Shown in pieces: positions 1 through 5,381 of a DNA stretch of 8,291 nt; positions within the stretch are counted from its first letter, which is position 1; each line of letters starts with the position of its first letter. The stretch comes from Pseudomonadota bacterium. GTDB taxonomy: Bacteria; Pseudomonadota; Alphaproteobacteria; Rhodobacterales; Rhodobacteraceae. A program made the translations under genes and the position numbers. The stretch covers positions 1 to 8,291 of the forward strand of contig JACZTQ010000137.1 in assembly GCA_022573605.1 (NCBI GenBank), in the 5' to 3' direction. The notes beneath the pieces were generated by a model that was not told the origin of the DNA, did no database searches, and saw nothing but the letters and a program-made list of their open reading frames with translations.

Positions 1-7
1 TGTTCAT
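1..7 (-). CDS. Start of a downstream gene, probably second ABC permease (PotC-like), cut by window edge
   Basis: Only the first two codons are visible: ATG at 7-5, then AAC, then the window ends. The ATG overlaps the stop codon of the upstream permease in an ATGA arrangement (the four bases 7 to 4), the usual signature of translationally coupled genes. In PotB/PotC-type importers the two permeases are adjacent and often overlap like this, so a PotC-like partner is the natural expectation. That identity is inferred from position alone, because no protein sequence beyond Met-Asn can be read. Confidence 0.45.
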
Positions 8-897
8 TGCCGTTCCTGGTAGGCGTCTTTTCCGCCTCCGGCCCGCATGTAGAGGTAGATCAGAACCAAAATCACCGCCAACAGCAGCAGGGAATATGCC
101 GATCCCAGCGGCCAGTGGCGCAGGCCGATGAATTTCAGCGCGATGAATTTGCCGACCATCATCGCCTTGGCGCCGCCCAACAGCTCGGGAACCAGGAATT
201 CGCCGATCGATGGCGCGAAGACCAGCACCGACCCGCTGAGGATGCCCCCCTTGGTCAAGGGCACGGTGACCTTGAAAAACCGCTCCCTCGCGGTGGCCCC
301 CAAATCCGCCGCCGCCTCCAGAACCGAGCGGTCCAGCCGGTCGAGCGAGGCGTAAAGCGGCAGGATCATGAACGGCAGGTAGGTGTAGACCAGCCCGACC
401 AGCACCGCAGATTCGTTGTGGAGCAGCGGCAGCGGCTGGTCGATCAGGCCCCAGCCGGTCAGGAACGTGTTGATCAGGCCATGATCGGACAACAGGGTCA
501 TCCAGGCGTAAATCCGCACCAGGTAGCTGGTCCAGAACGGCAGAATGACCAGAAACAGCAGAAGATTCTTGCGCCGCCCGCCGTAGAACGCGATCCAGTA
601 TGCGATCAGATAGCCCGCCGCCAGGCAGATCACCACCGTCAGGGCGGCCAGCTTGAACGACCGGACCATGATCTTCAGGAACAGCGGATCGAGAACCTGC
701 CGATAGCTGTCGAGGGTGAACTCGAACACGATGGTGCCCCACGGCCCCCGGGTCATGAAACTGTAATAGACCACGATGCCCATCGGGATCATCGTGAAGG
801 CCAGCAGCCAGAAGGCCGACGGGCTCAAGGTCGCGCCGATTCGCAAGGCCGGGTGGCTTCTGAAGAAGCGGAGAATGGATCTTCGCAGCCTAAACAA
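4..897 (-). CDS. PotB-like ABC transporter permease (polyamine/opine-type importer)
   Basis: Inner-membrane permease of a binding-protein-dependent importer of the spermidine/putrescine type. Numbered from an upstream GTG (945-943), the frame has 313 residues. Hydrophobic segments lie near residues 41-63, 98-118, 128-150, 178-200, 235-257 and 283-301, giving the expected six helices. The cytoplasmic EAA loop that docks the ATPase is clear (EAAADLGA at 210-217, followed by a VPL segment). I prefer the TTG at 897-895 as the start (297 residues). An AAGGA Shine-Dalgarno (909-905) sits seven bases upstream of it, whereas the GTG lies in the loop of a strong hairpin (933-954) and has no good ribosome site. 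The family is certain; the start is likely rather than proven. The gene follows the binding protein on the same strand and overlaps the next gene by ATGA, so the three are probably one operon. Substrate class is inferred from the adjacent PotD-like protein. Confidence 0.9.
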   Translation of the reverse strand: MFRLRRSILRFFRSHPALRIGATLSPSAFWLLAFTMIPMGIVVYYSFMTRGPWGTIVFEFTLDSYRQVLDPLFLKIMVRSFKLAALTVVICLAAGYLIAYWIAFYGGRRKNLLLFLVILPFWTSYLVRIYAWMTLLSDHGLINTFLTGWGLIDQPLPLLHNESAVLVGLVYTYLPFMILPLYASLDRLDRSVLEAAADLGATARERFFKVTVPLTKGGILSGSVLVFAPSIGEFLVPELLGGAKAMMVGKFIALKFIGLRHWPLGSAYSLLLLAVILVLIYLYMRAGGGKDAYQERQ

Positions 898-904
898 ACC
901 GAAT

Positions 905-909
905 TCCTT
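905..909 (-). promoter_or_regulatory. Shine-Dalgarno that favours the TTG start of the permease
   Basis: Read on the minus strand the sequence is AGGGAAGGA, then a seven-base spacer, then TTG at 897-895. Spacing and complementarity to 16S rRNA are good. The longer frame's GTG at 945-943 is preceded only by a G-run that is itself paired in the hairpin, so this site decides the start call. Confidence 0.55.
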
Positions 910-932
910 CCCTCGCGATACGATCGGCCGTT

Positions 933-954
933 GCCGGCCCGTCACCGGGCCGGC
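933..954 (-). other. GC hairpin between binding-protein and permease genes
   Basis: Perfect inverted repeat: nine-base arms (gccggcccg at 933-941 and its complement at 946-954) around the four-base loop tcac. No T-run follows on the minus strand, so it is not a classical intrinsic terminator. Such hairpins between a binding-protein gene and its permease genes can protect the upstream message from 3' exonucleases, or reduce read-through, so that binding protein outnumbers membrane components. That role is inferred from position. Confidence 0.6.
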
Positions 955-1113
955 GCCCCCCCGCGTCCCCCGCGCCGCGCCATCAGGCGCCGCTTCGCCG
1001 AGCGATCACACAACCCGGCGGCGGCGCGCGCGGCAAACCTCCTCCCGCCCCGCCTGCACTGGCCGGACGGGCGCTCCCGCGCCGCCGCCGCATGGCGACG
1101 GCCGCAAGATTCC

Positions 1114-2310
1114 TCACGCGCCCAACAGCCGGGTCCAGATATCGTCGTAGATCGGCAGAATGTCATCCGACAGGACCGCCAGGAACTCGAGCCGCGCCAA
1201 CTCCTTGGCGGTCGGGTAGATGGCCGGGTTCTGGGCCATTTCGGCGGATACGACTGTGTCCACCGCCTTCTGATTGGCCGTCGCGTAACCGCCCTCGTCC
1301 GAATTGGCCGAGGCGACCTCCGGCCTGAGCATGTAGTTGATGAAGATCTCCGCCGTGAACTTGTGGGGCGCGCCCTTGACGATCGCCATGTTGTCGAACC
1401 AGGCCGTCCCCCCTTCCTTGGGCAGGAGCCATTCGACGTCGGGATTTTTCCGGTGCGCCTTGACGACTTCGCCGTTCCACTCGTGACCGACGATGATGTC
1501 CTCGGTGATCAGGGCCTTGGTCATGTCGGCGCCCGGATAGAAGGCTTTCACATGGGGCTTGGTCGCGATCAACAGATCGCCCGCCTCGAGCAGTTCCTTC
1601 TTGTTGCGGCTGTTGATGGAGTAGCCCAGATAGGCCAGGGCGGTGGCGATGACCTCTTCGCGTTCATCGGTAAAGGCCAGCTTCCCGGAGTAGCGCTCGG
1701 GACCGCTTTCGAACATCAGCGCCCAACTGTCGACGTTGGGATCGCCCTCGGTGTATTTGGTGTTGTGGCCGAGCGCGGTCATGCCCCAGAGATAGGGCAC
1801 CGAATATGTGTTGCCCGGGTCGAACGAGGTGTCGAGGAACCGGGACATCGAATTGCCCAGATCCGGAATGTTCTCGAGGTCCAGGGGCTCCAGCAGTCCC
1901 TGCCCGATGTGAATCGGCACGAAGTTGTGGGTCGGAAACACCACGTCATAGCGCGCGCCGCCGGCCTGAAGCTTGGCCAGCAGGTGCTCGTTGCCCGGGT
2001 AGGTGTCGAAGATGACTTCCACCCCGAATTCCTCCTCGAAATTCGGAATGGTGTCCGGATGGATGTATTCCTCCCAGTTGTAGACGGCCAGCTCGCCGCC
2101 CTCTTGCTTGATCTTTTCGAGAACCTTGGCGGACGGGCCCGCCGCCGCGAAGGCCTTGCCGTGCAGAGCCAGAACATCCGACAGCAGGGCCGCGGAGATA
2201 CCCGCGGCGGTCGCGCGGCGGACGAATGCCCGCCGGGTTATCCGCCCCTCGAACAACCCCTCGACCGAGGCGTCCAGTTGCTTCTTCCGATTTCGATCGT
2301 TGATGGTCAT
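1114..2310 (-). CDS. PotD-like periplasmic binding protein of an ABC importer, Tat-exported
   Basis: Extracellular solute-binding protein of 398 residues, longer than E. coli PotD (about 348) because of an extended N-terminus. A twin-arginine signal is visible: TRRAFV at residues 25-30, a hydrophobic stretch to about 50, and a probable cleavage after AFA (residue 55). It should therefore be exported folded and capture ligand in the periplasm for the adjacent permease. Aligning from memory with PotD, most polyamine-contact residues are present at matching spacing: W79, Y82, D215, E218, W278, W304, D306 and Y342. Two contacts differ, with N129 where PotD has Tyr85 and L377 where it has Gln327, so the ligand may not be spermidine. 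The ATG start has a strong GGAGG seven bases upstream. The gene is divergent from the kinase/phospho-lyase gene across about 400 bp, suggesting that it imports that enzyme's substrate. Confidence 0.92.
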   Translation of the reverse strand: MTINDRNRKKQLDASVEGLFEGRITRRAFVRRATAAGISAALLSDVLALHGKAFAAAGPSAKVLEKIKQEGGELAVYNWEEYIHPDTIPNFEEEFGVEVIFDTYPGNEHLLAKLQAGGARYDVVFPTHNFVPIHIGQGLLEPLDLENIPDLGNSMSRFLDTSFDPGNTYSVPYLWGMTALGHNTKYTEGDPNVDSWALMFESGPERYSGKLAFTDEREEVIATALAYLGYSINSRNKKELLEAGDLLIATKPHVKAFYPGADMTKALITEDIIVGHEWNGEVVKAHRKNPDVEWLLPKEGGTAWFDNMAIVKGAPHKFTAEIFINYMLRPEVASANSDEGGYATANQKAVDTVVSAEMAQNPAIYPTAKELARLEFLAVLSDDILPIYDDIWTRLLGA

Positions 2311-2380
2311 TTGCTTTCCTCCCTTCGCGACATCGCGGAACCTTTCCGGATATCAAGACGTGAGCGGGATTTGCGTTGCC

Positions 2381-2405
2381 CGCGAATGGTGCGCCGCACC
2401 CCGCG
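2381..2405 (-). other. Imperfect hairpin in the binding-protein leader
   Basis: A six-base inverted repeat (ggtgcg at 2388-2393, cgcacc at 2395-2400) is flanked by a second pair (cgcg at 2381-2384 and 2402-2405) with unequal bulges. It would lie in the transcribed leader about 70 nt before the start codon. No poly-T follows and the function is unknown. Confidence 0.3.
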
Positions 2406-2504
2406 AAACCCCGAAGACCCCCGGACCTCCGAACCTGGTTTTTCTGACCGCGGGGTTCATCGCCGGACCCGGTCTCACTTGCCCGGCGCAACGCTAGCAC
2501 GGTT

Positions 2505-2533
2505 ATTTTTCAATTCAAACGGTATCGGGTCAA
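2505..2533 (-). promoter_or_regulatory. Candidate promoter for the transporter operon
   Basis: On the minus strand a TTGACC -35 box (2533-2528) is followed by exactly 17 bases and then AAAAAT (2510-2505) as a -10 box. These match the sigma-70 consensus at five of six and four of six positions. The stretch is noticeably A/T-rich for this window. Transcription would start near 2498, giving a leader of about 190 nt before the binding-protein ATG. The -35 box and spacer lie within the two copies of a direct repeat, so a protein bound there would compete with RNA polymerase. Confidence 0.4.
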
Positions 2534-2542
2534 ACGGTATCG
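2515..2542. repeat. 13-bp tandem direct repeat, candidate operator
   Basis: The unit tcaaacggtatcg occurs perfectly at 2515-2527 and 2530-2542, separated by two bases (period 15). Copy two overlaps the -35 box of the candidate minus-strand promoter and copy one fills its spacer. That position fits a repressor operator, or a paired activator site, for the transporter operon. No regulator gene is in the window, so the binding protein cannot be named. Confidence 0.6.
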
Positions 2543-2681
2543 AGAAATCGGCCGGGGGGCGGCGGCAAGGGCGCCGCGTCCTCCGCCCGGGGTCCGAACG
2601 CTCGTCGCCAGCTCCGCGAGGCGCGATTTTCGGCTACCCTCGCGGCCGGTTTGAGATATCGTCCGGGAAATACCGGTTCCA

Positions 2682-2693
2682 GGAGCGCGCTCC
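2682..2693. repeat. 12-bp palindrome upstream of the kinase/phospho-lyase gene
   Basis: The sequence ggagcgcgctcc is self-complementary and ends 15 bases before the ATG at 2709. It could be an operator or fold into a small hairpin just upstream of the GAGGG ribosome site at 2699-2703. In DNA this rich in GC it may also be chance. Confidence 0.25.
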
Positions 2694-2708
2694 GGCGCGA
2701 GGGTTGCC

Positions 2709-5084
2709 ATGAGCGAAACCACCGTCGGCGAAAACATCAAGTTCCTCGACAGCGACGTGCCCGAGATCAGCGCCGATGCCGCCGCCCAACTGGTGCGCGA
2801 GCTCTACGGCATCGAGGGCGCGCTCTCACGGCTCTACAGCGAGCGCGACCAGAACTTCCGCGTCCGCGCCAGCGACGGCGCCGACTATGTCCTCAAGATC
2901 GCCAACAGCGACGAGGACCCGGGCGTCCTCGACATGCAGCACCAAGCGCTGGCCCATGTCGAGGCCCGCGATCCCGGGCTGCCGGTGCCGCGCGTCATCC
3001 GCACCCGCGACGGCGCCATGAGCGGGTCGATCGACGGCGCCGGGGGCAAGGCGCACATCGTCCGCCTGCTGAGCTTCATGCCCGGCATCGACCTGGCCGA
3101 GGTTCCTTTGACGTCAAAGGTCCTGCGTGCTCTTGGCGCGGCCACGGCGCGGCTGGACAAGGCGCTGCGCAGCTTCTTCCACCCCTGCGCCGACCATGTT
3201 CTGCTCTGGGACCTCAAGCGCCTGCCCGAGATGCGCCACAACACCGGCGTCATCGAGGACCCCCGCCGGCGCCGCGAGATCGAGGCGGTGATCGATCATT
3301 TCGCCGCGCATGTGCTGCCGCTTCTGGGGGACCTGCGCTGGCAGATCATCCACAACGACGCCAATTCCTCGAACGTCCTGGTGGCAGAGAACGACCCAGA
3401 ACGCATCGCCGGCATTATCGACTACGGCGACATGATTCATGCACCACTGATCTGCGACCTGGCCATCGCGGCCGCAGGCATTTCCCTACATGCCGACGAC
3501 CCGGTTTCGGCGATCTGCGAAGTGGCCTCGGGCTTTGACGGCGTGACGCCGCTCGAGGCCGAGGAAGTCGATCTGATTTACGACCTGGTGATTGCCAGGG
3601 TCGCGTCCGAAATCCTCATCTGCACCTGGCGCATCGCCAATCCGACCGGCCCGACCAGGTATCTCGAGGACTTCGTGGCGCAGTTCTGGCCGGCCTTCGA
3701 CCGGCTTCTGGCGGCAGGCCGCGAGACGGTGCGGGCGCGCCTGCGCGGCGCCCTGAAGTTCCCGCCCTATTGCCCGCGGCCCGGCGAGGTCGACCAGGCC
3801 GAGGCCGACGCCGTGCTGGAGGCGATGATCGAGCGCCGACGCGGGGTGCTCGGGCCCAAGCTGGAGCTGTTCTACGACCGCCCCCTCCACATCGTGCGGG
3901 GCGAGGGCGTCTGGCTCTACGACGCCACCGGACGGGCTTATCTGGACGCCTACAACAATGTGCCCCACGTGGGCCATTCGCACCCCCATGTGCTGCGATC
4001 GATCAGCCGCCAGTACGCGGCGCTGTGCACCAACACGCGCTACCTCTACGGCAACATCATCGACTATGCCGAACGCCTGGCGGCGACGTTCGCGGACGGG
4101 CCAAGGGTCTGCGTCTTCGTCAACTCGGGCAGCGAGGCCACCGACATCGGCTGGCGCATGGCCAAGATGCACGGCGGCAAGAGCGGCGCCATCATCATCG
4201 AGAAGGCCTACCACGGCGGCACCGACGCGATCGACGCATTCTCGCCGACGGATCGGCCGGACGGCGAAATTCCGGCCCATATCCGCACCATCGTCACCCC
4301 CGACACCTACCGGGGCGCCTATCGCGGCGACGATGCCGCCGCGCGCTACGCCGCCGACGCCGACCGGGCCATCGCCGAACTCGACCGGGCGGGCTACGGG
4401 GTGGCCGCGGTGATGATCGACACCTCCTTCGTCAACCACGGCATCATCGACCTGCCGGCGGGCTATCTCGGACTGGTGGTCGACAAGGTGCGCGCCGCCG
4501 GCGGGGTCTTCATCGCCGACGAGGTGCAGGCCGGTTTCGGCCGCATGGGCAGCCGGATGTGGGGCTGCCAGGTCCACGGCGTCGAGGCCGAGATCGTCGC
4601 TCTGGGCAAACCCATCGGCAACGGCCTGGCGATGGGCGCGATCGTCACGACGCCCGAAATCCTCGCCTCGTTCACCGCCAGGACCGGCTACTTCAGCACC
4701 TTCGGCGGCAACCCGGTGGCCTGCGCCGCGGGCGGCGCCGTGCTCGACATCATCGAGGACGAGCAGCTTCTGGCCAACGCCGTGGCGACCGGCGAATACC
4801 TGCGCCGGGGCCTGCGCGCCCTGGCCCGGCGCCAGCCGATGATCGGCGATGTTCGCGGCGCCGGCATGATCGCCGGGGTCGAGCTGGTGCGCGACCGCGC
4901 CAGCCGGGAGCCCGCCGAACAGGAAACCGGACGGGTCATCAACGCCATGAAGGAGAAGGGTGTCCTGGTCGGCCGCGAGGGCTATTCGGGCAACGTGCTC
5001 AAGATCCGCCCGCCGATGGTCTTCCGGCCCGGCGACGCCGACTTTCTGATCGCCGCCCTCGACGAAGCGATCGCGGCGATCTGA
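2709..5084 (+). CDS. Bifunctional amino-alcohol kinase / PLP-dependent ammonia-phospho-lyase fusion
   Basis: One 791-residue cytoplasmic protein with two enzymes. Residues about 20-335 are an APH-fold kinase: K63 is the likely nucleotide lysine, HNDANSSN (215-222) is the catalytic loop with D217, and D238 in IIDYGD binds metal. The closest family I recognise is hydroxylysine kinase (AGPHD1). After a linker, residues about 376-791 are a class III aminotransferase fold: NSGSEA (472-477), YHG (501-503), D604 contacting PLP, K634 in ALGKPIGNG forming the Schiff base, and T664 at the phosphate site. The GKPIGNG and TFGGNPVACA motifs resemble AGXT2L enzymes, which eliminate ammonia and phosphate from O-phosphoethanolamine or 5-phosphohydroxylysine rather than transaminating. 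Predicted sequence: amino alcohol plus ATP or GTP gives a phosphoester, then an aldehyde, ammonia and phosphate. The substrate is unknown, and plain transaminase activity cannot be excluded. The start ATG has GAGGG five bases upstream. The gene diverges from the transporter. Confidence 0.88.
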   Translation: MSETTVGENIKFLDSDVPEISADAAAQLVRELYGIEGALSRLYSERDQNFRVRASDGADYVLKIANSDEDPGVLDMQHQALAHVEARDPGLPVPRVIRTRDGAMSGSIDGAGGKAHIVRLLSFMPGIDLAEVPLTSKVLRALGAATARLDKALRSFFHPCADHVLLWDLKRLPEMRHNTGVIEDPRRRREIEAVIDHFAAHVLPLLGDLRWQIIHNDANSSNVLVAENDPERIAGIIDYGDMIHAPLICDLAIAAAGISLHADDPVSAICEVASGFDGVTPLEAEEVDLIYDLVIARVASEILICTWRIANPTGPTRYLEDFVAQFWPAFDRLLAAGRETVRARLRGALKFPPYCPRPGEVDQAEADAVLEAMIERRRGVLGPKLELFYDRPLHIVRGEGVWLYDATGRAYLDAYNNVPHVGHSHPHVLRSISRQYAALCTNTRYLYGNIIDYAERLAATFADGPRVCVFVNSGSEATDIGWRMAKMHGGKSGAIIIEKAYHGGTDAIDAFSPTDRPDGEIPAHIRTIVTPDTYRGAYRGDDAAARYAADADRAIAELDRAGYGVAAVMIDTSFVNHGIIDLPAGYLGLVVDKVRAAGGVFIADEVQAGFGRMGSRMWGCQVHGVEAEIVALGKPIGNGLAMGAIVTTPEILASFTARTGYFSTFGGNPVACAAGGAVLDIIEDEQLLANAVATGEYLRRGLRALARRQPMIGDVRGAGMIAGVELVRDRASREPAEQETGRVINAMKEKGVLVGREGYSGNVLKIRPPMVFRPGDADFLIAALDEAIAAI
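3105..3120. repeat. 16-bp perfect palindrome inside the kinase domain
   Basis: The sequence cctttgacgtcaaagg is fully self-complementary, with TGACGTCA at its centre. It lies in codons for residues 133-138 of the kinase half. It is A/T-richer than the surrounding coding DNA and uses codons (TTG, TCA) that are uncommon here. It may be an intragenic protein-binding site or chance. Confidence 0.5.
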
Positions 5085-5381
5085 GAGTCTGGGCGAAAAG
5101 GCGCCGCTCACCACCGCGCAGCCCCGGCCAACCTCCTTTCAAGGATATGATTGCGGGGGTTGGGCGGGGGTGCGGGACGGTGGTTGCGCGAGGGGTGGTG
5201 GGTTGGCGCCCACCCTACGCGGCGGAGCAGCATCGTAGGGCGGAACTTGTTCCGCCATTCAACGGCCGGAACGGCGCATCAAGATGCGCCCTACGGGGGG
5301 GCGCCCCCCGGGCGGGACATTGGGCATGCGTGGGTCGATCAGGCCGGACAAGGCTCTGGAAATCGGCGAACGCGCGCCGCC
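5085..5381. other. Convergent intergenic gap
   Basis: About 300 bp between the stop of the plus-strand fusion gene and the stop of the minus-strand acidic protein. Most of it is the palindromic repeat element at 5197-5309. I see no clear intrinsic terminator with a T-run for either gene, so the repeat's hairpins may serve both. No gene is supported; open frames crossing it are shadows. Confidence 0.6.
5197..5309. repeat. Compound palindromic intergenic repeat (GTAGGG/CCCTAC type)
   Basis: Several inverted repeats are nested here. The arms ggtggg (5197-5202) and cccacc (5209-5214) form one hairpin. The motif ccctacg (5213-5219) pairs with cgtaggg (5234-5240). The outer arms cgtagggcg (5234-5242) and cgccctacg (5287-5295) enclose two matching eight-base hairpins with two-base loops: ggcggaac/gttccgcc (5239-5256) and ggcgcatc/gatgcgcc (5273-5290). 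A 14-bp G/C palindrome follows (5296-5309). The GCGCCCACCCTAC and GTAGGGCGGAAC motifs resemble dispersed intergenic repeats in many proteobacteria. It carries no transposase. It may act as a bidirectional terminator or mRNA end-protector for the convergent genes; copy number elsewhere cannot be seen. Confidence 0.7.

Larger units (their letters stand above)
2311..2708. other. Divergent intergenic control region
   Basis: About 400 bp between the start of the minus-strand binding-protein gene and the start of the plus-strand kinase/phospho-lyase gene. It holds a candidate minus-strand promoter embedded in a 13-bp direct repeat (2505-2542), an imperfect hairpin in the leader (2381-2405) and a 12-bp palindrome just before the plus-strand gene (2682-2693). 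I could not find a convincing plus-strand sigma-70 promoter; TTGAGA at 2651-2656 has no acceptable -10 at the right distance. I see no RNA gene and no recognisable riboswitch here. Confidence 0.6.

Noticed and set aside
2353..2460. Minus-strand 35-codon upstream open frame in the binding-protein leader
   Set aside because: It starts with ATG but has no convincing ribosome site, no codon run suggesting attenuation and no recognisable peptide. It would be worth revisiting only if conserved in relatives.
2647..2675. Inverted half-sites (gtttga, ataccg) of the 13-bp repeat near the fusion gene start
   Set aside because: The order and spacing of the pieces do not reproduce the repeat in either orientation, so the similarity is probably chance.
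2651..2679. TTGAGA as a plus-strand -35 box for the fusion gene
   Set aside because: The hexamer 17 bases downstream is cggttc, which is not a -10 box, and other spacings give nothing better.
7..2712. Plus-strand open frame of 901 codons across the transporter genes
   Set aside because: It is antisense to two clearly homologous transporter genes. Its composition is rich in Arg, Gln, Asp and His with no recognisable domain, as expected of a shadow frame in high-GC DNA.
3486..5114. Minus-strand open frame of 542 codons opposite the fusion gene, with a perfect AAGGAGGT upstream at 5138-5131
   Set aside because: The Shine-Dalgarno match is 16 bases from the GTG, too far for efficient use, and the protein looks like an antisense shadow of the PLP domain. 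The AAGGAGGT may be chance or a remnant of a lost gene.
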